Shown: positions 50,716 to 63,079 of the stretch, piece by piece
Position numbering within the stretch: position 1 is the stretch's first letter
Layout of the letters: each line of letters starts with the position of its first letter
Source: Clitoria ternatea
Taxonomy: Eukaryota > Streptophyta > Magnoliopsida > Fabales > Fabaceae
Assembly (NCBI GenBank): GCA_037962975.1
Contig: JAYKXN010000072.1
Span: forward strand, 248,001-312,000
Length of the DNA stretch: 64,000 nucleotides
Direction: 5' to 3'
Made by a program: the position numbers and the translations under genes
The notes under the pieces: generated by a model
Told to the model about the DNA's origin: nothing
Database searches by the model: none
Seen by the model: the letters and a program-made list of their open reading frames with translations, nothing else

Positions 50716-52443
50716 AACATACTTATGATCTAACATGATACTTAGTTATTATAAATGTTTTCAAATTTTATATATTTTTATTTGTTGGTTATTTATTAAC
50801 ATACAAATCAAACATCACTTATATATTAGAATCAACCTTTTATTACTCTCATGAACATGTTTAAACATCACAAACAATGACTTACTTATTTTTATGATGT
50901 CATTTATCATCACATTTGTCTGAATCTCATTAATCATTACTTTTTTATATGTAGAACATATTAGTTATTAGTGTAGAAACAAAGATTTTGATACCATCAT
51001 CGTAGTAGAAGTTTAAAAATCTAGAATGGAATAATTATTTTATAATATTTTACTTTTATATATAATTTCTAATTTTTGTTTCATTTAAATAAAATTTATT
51101 TTTTAAAATCAAATGAAGATAAATTTAATAAATCATCACTTCTTAAATTATTTTTATTCAATAAATATACCTTATATTTAATGTTCTATTCTATGATTTA
51201 GACATCAATAAAAATGTAACATTCATAAAAAAGTTATGTAAAAATTTATAATATTAATGAATATGTGAAGACAAAATTATGATGGTAGAAAAGGAACATT
51301 TGATATAGAGACATTGTCTTTTCTAAATAAATAAGTAATACTAATAATTGTGTATAATCATAAGGTTTAAAATATATAAATAAACTATGAAAATTAAATG
51401 AAAATAAAGTATATGATGAATAACTTGATAGAAACAACTCTTAAGGAATTCATATTCTAATTGTGATTTGACATAAAAGATCAAAATTCATATTTTGATG
51501 AATCCATTCATAAACATAAAATCCTTCTCTATAAAAATTTAACATTATAGAAGTAAGATTAAAATTAATAAAAAATAAAACTAGCATCTTTTCCAGTATT
51601 ACCTTCATCTGAATCATAAACTTGTGTTTTTTTTGTTACCACAAGAAGGGAGCGCAACGAAATGAAGCACTTTTTAAGGATACAAAACATGTTAAAATGC
51701 TTGTGCTAGGAGTGGTTATTAATTTAAAGGGATCTTGTGTGTATGTCCACCAAAGGTGATTAAGTATAAATTCTGAAAGTAATAAACTTAATGAACCAAC
51801 TAGTGTTTATTGTAAAAAAAAGTGTTGAGACAATAATCCCTTAAAATAGGATTTCTTTTCAAATAATAAAATATTTATTGAAATTACAAAAATCAGTGAA
51901 AGGATTAAATTTCAATAAAAGGCATCATTATTAATTAAGTACACTTTAATTTGATTAAGATATATATAAAGAACCATCTAATAGTATTTAATTTGTTATT
52001 ATTAATTTTATTAAACCAATGCTAAATTGTTATACCAAATTACATATGAAGATTATGGGGTGGCTTTAAATATCAAAGTGAAATGTGTCACTCATAGATG
52101 ATGTTAGAAGCCAACAAAAGAATTTGTCCTCTTGGTGGACATTAAATGCCATGTATATAGTTATACCATCAAAATAAAGAACAGTAAAATTTAACATCCT
52201 AAATTGGTGTATGTTTTATTATTTTACTTGGAGTTAATGTTTGTTATAATGTTTAGAATACAAGTAAATGATTATCGTTTGATAATATAGATTCATTGTG
52301 CATCCATATATACATATATAAAGTGTGAAAATTTTGGTTATTATAAAAAATAAGACATGATATATTTAAGAGGTCTATACATACAGAGAAGACATATACT
52401 ATCAAAATCTTAATTTTATCTTAAAGTAAAAATGTCAAATATG
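50716..52443. repeat. Tandem subunit C2 (type 2), CACTA-free
   Basis: Type 2 subunit that keeps left sequence lost in A2 and B2 (AACATACTTATGATCT). It has the unoccupied CACTA target at about 52303 (GCATCCATATATAC), with CAT present once. It ends with the shared AATGTCAAATATG. No gene. Confidence 0.84.
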
Positions 52444-55400
52444 GTTATTAATGGATAACTAAAACATATTTATACACATTTGTTATATTAGATTTATAAA
52501 ATATCATAATATCTATAGTCTTTTATCTAATAATAGAAGTCAAAAAAATGTATATTGATGTCAGTAAATATTAGTCATAGTCACTGGCTGAGGAAAAGAC
52601 ATATAACTAATTTTAAAATTGAATTAACACTTCACTTTATTTTTCAGATGGATTCGGCCTAATTTAGTTTTAGGACAATTTATAAAATCATATTTAATAA
52701 GTGGCAACATTTCATCATGACTGATTAAACTAATTTCAAGTGAGTTTGCTTAAATAAATACACAATATATGTTTGGGATCCCTTGAGTTATTTAATGTTG
52801 CTTTGGGTCCGTATCCACGGCTTAATGCAAACTAAATTTTGAACCCTAAATTATAGAGAGAAAATATGGCGTCCCATAAAGTAAATCTAAAGGTTGATAA
52901 TCACAAACTTATCAATTTTATACATTTAAAGATGAATTAAAAAGAGAAAATGTACAATGAAAATACTTTTTATTTTTGAATTATATAACAATACCAAATT
53001 ATAGATTGACATCCAACTTCTAAGATCTTTTAGATTTCTTTTGAAAAAATAACTCATATTTGCATCACACTTTCATGATGTCATTTATCATGATATTTGT
53101 TTGAATCTCACCAATCATGACTATCAATACATATTACATATTAGTTTTTAGAGTGGTAACATAAATTTTGAGTCCAAGAGTACAGTTAAATTTTAAAAAT
53201 GTATAACTAAACAATTTTGATAATAATTTTTACTTATATATGTATAGTTTTAATCTTTTTCCTCTTTTTAAAATAAAATTTATCTTTTAAAAATCAAATA
53301 AAGATAAATTTAACCTTGAATTGTTTTTATTCGTTAAATATATCTTATATCTAGTGTTGTACGCTACAATAGAGACGCCAACAAAGATGTGATATTCGTC
53401 ATAATGATATATAAAAAATTATGAAAATTTAAAATCATATAGTAATTATAAATTTTTGAAGATACAATCAATCATAATAGAACATTTAATATATACCTAT
53501 AAGTTAGACACACTAAATTTTTCAAATAAATAAATAGTATTAGCATTTATGTATAATCATATCGTTTGAAATAGAAAATCAAACTAAATAAATTATATGT
53601 TAATTTTATTTATTTTTTTTATTTTAATTTCATTTCTATATTGCTAACTTTTTTCTCTAGACGGGGATTTTATATATGTTAATAAATGAGTTCGTAGCAC
53701 GTCAATTTTGACTTTTTAGGTCACAGGTCACACTTAAAATGTGAATTCTTGAAGTTTATGAGTGTTTATCATACCCTAAATCCTAAACCATACATTATAG
53801 GAGTAAAATTAAAATGAAAAAAAAATAAAACTAGCATCTTTTCCAGTATTATCTTCATCTCAATCATAAACTTCTATTTTTTTTTGTTACCACAAGATGG
53901 GAGAGCAACGACATGAAGCACTTTTTGAGGATACAAAACCTGTTAAAACTGCTTGTGCTAGGAGTGCTTATTAATTTAAAGAGATCTTGTGAGTGTGTCC
54001 ATCAAAGGTGATTAATTATAAATTCTAAAAGTAATAAAGTTAATGAACCAACTAGTGTTTATTATAAAAAAAAAGTGTTAAGGCAATAATCCCTTAAAAT
54101 TCAATTCTTTAACAAATAATAAAATATTTATTGAGCAAAAAATAATTACAAAAATCAGTAAAAAGATTAGATTTCAATAAAAGTCATCATTATTAATTAA
54201 GTGTACTTTAATTTAATTAAGATATATATAAAGAACCATCTAATAGTATTGAATTTGTTATTATTATTATTAAACCAATACTATACTGTTATACCAAATT
54301 ACATATGAAGATTATGGGGTGGCTTTATATATCAGAGTGAAATGTGTCACTCATAGATTTTGTTAGAAGCCTTAGACTTCAAGAATTCATATTTTAAGTG
54401 TGACCTGTGACCTAAAAAGTCAAAATTGACATTCTACGAACTCATTTATTAACATATATAAAAGTCCCGTCTAGAGAAAAAAAGTTAGCATTATAGAAAT
54501 GAAATTAAAATGATAAAAATAAATAAAATTATCATACTTTATTGCGTCTTAACTATGTCATCATCATATGAAACATAAACTTGTTTCTTTTTCATAAGAT
54601 GAGAGTGTAACAACCTCGAGTACTTCCAGAAGATATATAACATAATGAAAATGCTTGTGATAGGAATCTTTTGATTGAAGGAGATGTTGTATATGTCTTC
54701 ATAAAAGACAATCCAAGTGTAAATTTTGAAAATAATGAAGTTAATAAACCAACTTGTGTTTATTTTAAAAAGAAAAAGTTGAGAACACAATCCCTTAAGA
54801 TAGGATTATATAATGAAATGATAAAATAAGAGAAATTAATTCAAAATTACCGAAGGAAGAACGTTTCTAATAATGTCATCATCATTGTTTACACTTTGAT
54901 TTTATTAAGTTATGCATAAAGAACCACCTAATAATGCTTAACTCTATATTATTAAATCAAAATTATCATCATTGTGTATGTTTTAATTTAATAAGGATAT
55001 ATATAAAAAGGTATCTAATAATGGTTAGTTTTTTCTTTTCTTTAAACAAATACTCAACGCTTATATCAAACAACATACGAAGATTACAAGGGTGGTCTTA
55101 CATATGTGACTTAGATATCACACTCGTCAAGGTTGTTATAAACCAGTAAAAGAATTTGTTATCATGATCAACAACGGATATTATGTAATTCACTTATAAC
55201 AAAAAAAGATCATATGAGAATGGTTCAATTTTATTTAATAACTTCAAACATTGATATATCTTTCATTATTTTTCATTATGGTAACATGTTTTAGAATATT
55301 TAAAATTTAAATCAATGATAATTATTATATATATTAATAAGTATTATATATATTAAAGATATTTAATATTACATAATAATATTTAACATACTTATAACCT

Positions 55401-57148
55401 GAGCATGATACTTAGATATGATAAATGTTTTCAAATCTCACACATTTTTATTTGTTGGTTATTTACTAACATACAAATCAAAATCACTTATATATTAAAA
55501 TCAACCTTTTGTTACTCTCATGAACATGTGTAAATATCACAAACAATGACTTACTTATTTTTATGATGTCATTTATCATGACATTTGTCTGAATCTCATC
55601 AATCATGACTTTTTTATATGTAGAACATATTAGTTATTAGTATGGAAACATATATTTTCATACCATTATTATATTGAAAGTTTAAAAATCTAGAATGGAA
55701 TAAATATTTTATAATTTTTTACTTTTATATTTAATTTCTAATTTTTCTTCATTTAAATAAAATTTATTTTTTAAAATCAAATGAAGATAAATTTAATAAA
55801 TCACCACTTATCAAATTAATTTTATTCATTAAATATATCTTATATTTAGTGTTCTATCATTTGATTGAGACATCAATAAAAATGTAACATTCATAAAAAA
55901 GTTATATAAAAATTATTAAAATTTAAAATCTTATAATATTTATAAATTTGTGAAGACAAAGTTATGATGGTAGAAAAGGAACATCTGATATAGAGACATT
56001 GTCTTTTTCAAATAAATAAGTAATACTAATACTTATGTATAATCATAAGGTTTAAAACATCTAAACAAACTATGAAAATTACATGTCAATAAAATATATG
56101 ATGAATAACTTGATAGAAACAACTATCAACTTAAAGAATTCACATTGTAATTGTGATTTGACATAAAAGATCAAAATTGACATTTTATGAATCTATTCAT
56201 AAACATAAAATCCTTTTCTATAAAATATTTAACGTTATAGAAGTAAAATTAAAATGAATAAAAAAAATAAAACTAGCATCTATTCCAGCATGATCTTTAT
56301 CTTGATCATAAACTTGTGTTTTTTTGTTACCAGAAGATGGGAGTGCAACGACATGAAGCACTTTTTGAGGATATAAAACGTGTTTAAAATTGTTGTGCTA
56401 GGAGTGCTTATTAATTTAAAGAGATCTTGTGAGTGTGTCCAGCAGAAGTGATTAAGTATAAATTCTGAAAGTAATAAAGTTCATGAACCAACTAGTGTTT
56501 ATTATAAACAAACAGTGTTGAGACAATAATCTCTTAAAATAGGATGCCTTGATAAATAATAAAATATTTATTGAGTAAAATATAATTACAAAAATCAGTG
56601 AAAGGATTAGATTTCAATAAAAGTCATCATTATTATTTAAGTACACTTTAATTTGATTAAGATATATATAAAGAACCATCTAATAGTATTTATTTTGTTA
56701 TTATTATTTTTATTAAACCAATGTTAAATTGTTATACCAAATTACATATGAAGATTATGGGGTAGCTTTAAATATCAGAGTGAAATGTGTCACTCATAGA
56801 TGTTGTTAGAAGCCAACAAAAGAATTTGTCGTCATGGTGGACATTAAATGCCATGTACTATAGTTATACCATGGAAATAAAGAACAGTAAAATTTAACAT
56901 CCTAAATTGGTGTATGTTTTATTATTTTACTTGGTGTTAATGTTTGTTATAATGTTTAGAATACAAGTAAGTGATTATCGTTTGATAATATAGATTCATT
57001 GTGCATCCGTATATATATATATATAAAGAGTGAAAATTTTGGTTATTATAAAAAATAAGACATGATATATTTAAGAGGTCTATACATACAGAGAAGAGTT
57101 ACACTATCAAAATCTTAATTTTATCTTCAAGTAAAAATGTCAAATATG
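52444..57148. repeat. Tandem subunit C3 (type 3), long form
   Basis: About 4.7 kb. It matches A3 and B3 but has about 1.28 kb more (53590-54868). The extra block contains a large inverted repeat (arms 53601-53754 and 54377-54530) and a diverged second copy of subunit landmarks (CATAAACTTGT near 54577, AACCAACTTGTGTTTATT near 54746). No gene. Confidence 0.83.
53601..54530. repeat. Inverted repeat with 154 bp arms in C3
   Basis: The left arm (53601-53754) is closely the reverse complement of the right arm (54377-54530). Shared landmarks are TCTCTAGACGGG, GTTAATAAATGAG and GTCACAGGTCACACTTAAAAT. The 622 bp between the arms is normal-orientation subunit sequence. The right arm lies in sense context, so the left arm is the inverted one. 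A transcript could fold into a long hairpin. Confidence 0.82.
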
Positions 57149-59391
57149 GTTATTAATGAATAACTAAAACATATTTACACACATTTGTTATATTAGATTT
57201 ATAAAATGTCACAATATCTATAGTCTTCTATCTAATAATTGGAGAGCAAAAATGTATATTGATGGCAATAAACATTAGTCATAGTCATTGGTTGAGGAAA
57301 AGACACATAACTAATTTTAAAATTGAATTAACACTTCACTTTATTTTTCAGATGGATTCAGCTTAATTTATTTTTAGGATAATTTATAACATCATATTCA
57401 TTAAGTGGCAATATTTCATCATGACTGATTAAACTAATTGTAAGTGAGTTTGCTGAAATAAATACACAATATATGTTTGGGATCCTTTGAGTTATTTAAT
57501 GTTACTTTGGGTCCATATTCATGGCTTAGTGCAAACTAAATTTTGAACCCTAAATTATTGAGAGAAAATATGGTGTCACATAAAGTAAATCTAAATGTTG
57601 AGAATCACAAACTTATCAACTTTATACATATAAAGATGAATTAGAAAAAGAAAATGTACAATGAAAATACTTTTTATTTTTGAATTATATAACAATACCA
57701 AATTATGGATTGACATCCAACTTCTAAGATCTTTTAGATTTCTTTTAAAAAATATAACTCATATATTTGCATTACACTTGCTTATTGTTATAAACATGTG
57801 TAAATATCTCAAACAATGACTTATTTACTTTCATGATGTCATTTATCATGATATTTGTTTGAATCTCACCAAGCATGACTTTTTTATGTGTAGAACCTTT
57901 TAGTTATTAGTGTGGAAACATATATTTTGATACCAGAATAGTAGTTAAAGTTTAAAAATCTAGAATTGAATAATTATATTAGAATCTTTTACTTTTATAT
58001 ATAATTTATACTTTTGTTTCATTTAAATAAAATTTATTTTTTAAAATCAAATAAAGATAAATTTAATAAATCGTCACTTCTCACTCATTAAATATACATT
58101 ATATTTAGTGTTCTATGCTATGATTGAGACATCAATAAAAATGTAATAGTCATTAAAAAGATATATAAAAATTATTAAAATTAAAAATCTTATAATATTC
58201 ATATATTTGTGAAGACAAAATTATTATGGTAGAAAATGAACATTTGATATAGAGACATTGTCCTTTTTCAAATAAATAAGTAATACTAATACTTGTGTAT
58301 AATCATAACATTTAAAATATATAAACAAACTAAGAAAATTATATGACAATAAAATATATGATAAATAACTTGACAGAAACAACTATCAGCTTAAGGAATT
58401 CATATTCTAATTGTGATTTGACGTAAAAGATCAAAATTGACATTTTATGATTCCATTCATAAACATAAAATCTTTGGCTATAAGAAATTTAACATTGTAG
58501 AACTAAAATTAAAATGAATAAAAAATAAAACTAGCATCTTTTCCAGCATCATCTTTATCTAGATCACAAACTTGTTTTTTTTTGTTACCGCAAGATGGGA
58601 GTGCAATGACATGAAGCACTTTTTGAGGATACAAAACTTGTTGAAAATGCTTGTGCTAGGAGTGCTTTAATTTAAAGAGATCTTATGAGACTGTCCATGA
58701 AAGGTGATTAAGTATAAATTCTAAAAGTAATACAGTTAATGAACCAACTTGTGTTTATTGTAAAAAAAACTGTTGAGACAATAATTCCTTAGGGATTACT
58801 TGGCAAATAATAAAATATTTAATGAGTAAAAAATAATTACTAAAATTAGTGAAACGATTAAATTTCAATAGAAGTCATCGTTATGAATTATGTACACTTT
58901 AATTTGATTAAGATATGTATAAAGAACCATCTAATAGTATTTCATCTGTTATTATTATTTAACCAATACTAAAATGTTATACCATATTACATATGAAGAT
59001 TATGGGGTGACTTTAAATATTAGAGTTAAATGTGTCACTCATAGATGTTGTTAGAAGCCAACAAAAGAATTTTTCATCATGGTGGACCTTAAATGCCATA
59101 TACTACACTTACACCATCAAAATAAAGAATAGTAAAATTTAATAACCTAAATTGGTGTATGTTTTATTATTTTACTTGATGTTAATGTTTGTTTTATTGT
59201 GTAGAATACAAGTAAATGATAATCATTTAATAATATGTATCAATTATGCATCTATATATATATATATAAAGTTTGAAAATTTTAGTTATTGAAACAAATA
59301 AGACATGACATATTTAAGAGGCCTATAGGTACAGAGAAGACATATACTATCAAAATCTTAATTTTATCTTAAAGTAAAAATGTCAAATATG
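57149..59391. repeat. Tandem subunit C4 (type 4), insertion-free
   Basis: 2243 bp. It matches A4 without the solo LTR and shows the uninterrupted TTATACCATATTAC near 58979. It ends at the shared GTCAAATATG. No gene. Confidence 0.85.
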
Positions 59392-59526
59392 GTTATATAA
59401 ATAAATAACTAAAACATATTTAGACACATTATGTAACGCCCCAGACGCTTTTTAGAAATGAACGACTCGCCCTACAGACCAACACGAGACCTTTCCAATG
59501 TGCTTTTATCCTCACTCACACATTTC

Positions 59527-59636
59527 TTGAGGTCACCCATCCCAGAATTACTCCAAGTTAAGCATGCTTAACTTTGGAGTTCTTAAGTGATAGGCTACAG
59601 AAAAGGCTAATGCATTTGTTGGTATAGGTAGTACGA
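59527..59636 (-). other. 5S rRNA-like domain in Cassandra LTR (copy D, left)
   Basis: 5S-like block with the GGGTGACC and AGTTAAGC landmarks. The 13 bp deletion removes the end equivalent to the last bases of 5S rRNA. Confidence 0.78.
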
Positions 59637-59995
59637 ATTCATTTCTTTAAGCTATCCTCGACTGTATAGTCCCATACCTATACAGTCTTTAGATCCCTCT
59701 CATTCTGGTATGTATTCAATTTGTTCATGTGTCCCTCCCACTGGAAGCCTGCTAGGAGCCACTCCCTGTCCGTGCCCATGCACCGGCGATCACTCCCCGC
59801 CCTCAACAGTGCCCAAGATGTCATATACCCACCAGCTTCCGCCTGGTTCATCCTCGAACCATACCGTACTAGGAGAGGCTAGGCTCTGATACCACTGTAA
59901 CGCCCCGTCCGCTTTTCAGGAATGAACGACTCGTCCCACAGACCAACACGAGATCTTTCCAATGTGCTTTTATCCTCACTCACACATTTCCTGAG

Positions 59996-60112
59996 AACTT
60001 CCCAGGAGGTCACCCATCCCAGAATTACTCCAAGTTAAGCACGCTTAACTTTAGAGTTCTTTTGTGATAAGCTACCAAAAAGGCTAATGCATTTATTGGT
60101 ATAGGTAATACG
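59996..60112 (-). other. 5S rRNA-like domain in Cassandra LTR (copy D, right)
   Basis: 5S-like block retaining GGGTGACCTCCTGGGAAG on the minus strand, with several extra substitutions near 60062-60080 compared with copy B. Confidence 0.78.
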
Positions 60113-61118
60113 AATTCATTTCTTTAAGCTATCCTCGACTGTATAGTCCCATACCTATACAGTCTTTGGATCCCTCTCATTCTAGTATGTATTCGATTCG
60201 TTCATGTGTCCCTCCCACTAGAAGACTGCCAGGAGCCACTCCTTGTCCGTGCCCATGCACCGGTGATCACTCCTCGCCCTCAACAGTGCCTGGGATGTCA
60301 CATTCCCCGCTGGAAGCCTGCCAGGAGCCGCTCCTTGTCCGTGCCCATGCACCAAGGATCACTCCCCGCCCTCAACAACGCCGGGATATCACACATTAGT
60401 TATATTAGATTTCTAAAAAGTCACAATATCTTTAGTCTTCTATCTAATAATAGGAGCCAAAAAATGTATGATGATGGTAGCAAACATTAGTCATAGTCAC
60501 AGGTTGAGGAAAACTCACATATCTGATTTTAAAATATAAATAACACATCATGTTAATTTCTAGATAGATTCAGACTAATTTAATTTGGGGACATTGAATA
60601 AAATAATATTTAATAAATGGCCACATTTTATCATGACTGATTAAACTAATTTCAAGTGAGGTTGCTCAAATAAATACACAATATATATTTGGTATCCTTT
60701 GAGTTATTTAATGTTGCTATGGGTCCGTATGCATGGCTTAATGCAGACTAAATTTTGAACCCTAAAAAATTGAGAGAAAATATGACGTCATATAAAGTAT
60801 GTAATTCACTTATAGCAAAAAAGGATTATGTAAGAATGGTACAATTTTATTCAATAACTTCAAACATTGATATATGTTTCATTATTTTGTGTTATGGTAA
60901 CATGTTTTAGAATATTTAAAATTTAAATCAATGATAATTATTATATATATTAATAAGTATTATATATATTAAAGATATTTAATATTACATAATAATATTT
61001 AACATACATATGACCAGAGAATGATACTTAGTTATTATAAATGTTTTCAAATCTTATACATTTTTATTTGTTGGTTATTTATTAACATACAAATCAAACA
61101 TCATACATATCTTAGAAT

Positions 61119-61506
61119 TAGGGATGGAAATGGGTCAGGCCGTCCGTCGGGGGCCTATGGCCCGGCTCGTTTAAAGCCTACACAGGCCATTCTTGTCGGG
61201 CTAGAAGGCTAGGCTTAGGCTTTTAAGAAGGTCTTTTAAACTAAACAGGCCAGGCCACAGGCTTTCTGAAAAGCCTTTGAAGCCCAACAGGCCGGCCTAT
61301 TTAATTAAATTAATTGTTAATTAGTTATATATATAATATTTATGACATAAACTGATATATATATTACATATTTACATTTATATAATATAAATTAATATTA
61401 CAAGTTTATAATTAAAAAAATTAGGAGGGAATGGAACATAATCTTTTTAGGTTGGTTTTAGCATTTTAAAAGTTTCACTATAAATAGGTTTTTTAAACAG
61501 GCTTTT
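61119..61506. mobile_element. hAT-like MITE, copy D (interrupted)
   Basis: Left end TAGGGATGGAAATGGG with CTTAGAAT before it (61111-61118). About 390 bp follow in the same order as copies A and B. A retrotransposon is inserted in AAACAGGCTTTT, so the right end lies beyond the window. Confidence 0.82.
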
Positions 61507-62538
61507 TGTAACAGCCCAATTTTTTAAGCAGTAAATTAAATAGTGAAAAAATTAAAATTTCTTAGAGAAATAAGAAATGAAACCTAGAAAATAGGAAATT
61601 TAATTATGAATACAAGGATATTTTCAGTTTGACTTAAAACGGAAATAAACGAGAATAGAATGTAGAATAGAATAATAAAATAAAATAAAAATCTGCTACA
61701 GTAAAATATTATTGGAAATCACTGCAGATGTTCCCACCAGAATGGATCCATCATGCATTTTCATTCATATAAAAGAACGTAATATAATACAAAACACTTG
61801 TTTGGCATCTGCATCGCATAGCATCCTACTTGTGGTTGTGTTTGTTCTAATTTGATTTCTATTTATTTAGTATTTTATCTCACTCTTTCTGTTATTTGTG
61901 GCAACCCTTTAGTGGTTAACCAGGATGATATGTGACAAAGTGGATGATGCTTGATGTGGATAAATTATGAAGGCTTTTGATGCTGATGCTTGCTTGTGTG
62001 ACTACTATGGTTGTATTATGTGTATGCTATATTTTGGTACTTTACATCTTTATATTTTATAAGATCTAGGTGCCTGTTGTAAAATATAATATGCATGAGA
62101 CTCTGATATTATGTATAATAAAATAAAGTTAGTTATGTAAAAGTTTCACACTCTGATATTGTATTAGTAACCTCTGGAATCAAGTTATGAATCACTTGAT
62201 AATTACCAGGCGAAAAATAAGTTATCCAAGAGATTTTATATGGAGACGGTAATTATCTTGGGATTTGCAAGTTGGCTCCAGGGCGTTGAAACTGAAGTGG
62301 TATCAGAGCAATGGTTTATAAAATATAAAGAAAACCTTAGGAAGTGACTAGAGATTAATATAGAATGATTTGAAGTGTGTGAAACTTGATTGCTATTTGT
62401 TTGAAATTTGTGTGATTGTGTGTTATGTGTGCTCTTTGTATGTTTCTGTTTAGTATAATTACTAGTTAGATAATGTAAAATTGTTAGAACTCTGAGTATA
62501 TTAGATACTCAGTAACTGAATGTAGTGGTACTATACCA

Positions 62539-62625
62539 AAAGTAGCTTGGCAACAAGGAGATGAAGTAAGCATGACTTGGGAACGAGAAGATGAGATGAG
62601 AAGTCAATATCCTGAATTATTTTAA
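62539..62625 (+). pseudogene. Remnant of a gypsy chromodomain-like tail
   Basis: Last 28 codons of a polyprotein: KVAWQQGDEVSMTWERED, then RSQYPELF and a stop. It corresponds to the tail of the Pol products in the B3 array (VEWQQG, TWEREDAMRQQYPELF). This identifies the deleted element as a relative of that family. Confidence 0.82.
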
Positions 62626-62861
62626 CAAGGTACGTTTAAATTTCGAGGACGAAATTTTTATAGCGGGGGGAGAGTGTAACAGCCCAATTTTTTAAACAGT
62701 AAATTAAATAGTGAAAAAATTAAAATTTCTTAGAGAAATAAGAAATGAAACCTAGAAAATAGGAAATTTAATTATGAATACAAGGATATTTTCAGTTTGA
62801 CTTAAAACAGAAATAAACGAGAATAGAATGTAGAATAGAATAAGAAAATAAAATAAAAATC

Positions 62862-63053
62862 TGCTACAGTAAAATGCTACAGTAAAATGCTACAGTAAAA
62901 TGCTACAGTAAACGTCACATGAAAAATGTTGCAGAATGTAGAGAATTCGTGAGAATTCTCCAAATTTCCACCGCCTCATGTCAATTTCGAACTGCTACAG
63001 TGATTTGCTACAGTAATTTGCTACAGTAATTTGCTACAGTAATTTGCTACAGT
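62862..63053. repeat. TGCTACAGT 13 bp minisatellite (4 + 5 copies)
   Basis: TGCTACAGT starts at 62862, 62875, 62888 and 62901, and again at 62993, 63006, 63019, 63032 and 63045. It is the reverse complement of the array at 48891-49032, with more copies. It lies just upstream of the TATAAATAG at about 63071, so it may sit in the LTR promoter. Confidence 0.85.
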
Positions 63054-63068
63054 AACCGCCATTGAAAG

Positions 63069-63079
63069 CCTATAAATAG
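63069..63079 (+). promoter_or_regulatory. Possible LTR TATA box
   Basis: CCTATAAATAG sits just after the minisatellite and before a pyrimidine-rich leader (CCTTTCATCTCCCTCTTC) near 63130. It is the best core promoter candidate in the right LTR. The mirrored LTR at 47453-50715 has the same motif near 48870. Confidence 0.5.

Larger units (their letters stand above)
59432..60393 (-). mobile_element. Cassandra TRIM retrotransposon, copy D
   Basis: 962 bp with CATTA on both sides (59427-59431 and 60394-60398). Same layout as copy B, including the extended 5' LTR and the initiator tRNA-Met primer site (ACCACTG next to the LTR near 59890). The left LTR lacks 13 bp before the 5S-like block, so TTTCTTGA joins GGTCACCC directly. 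Confidence 0.92.
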
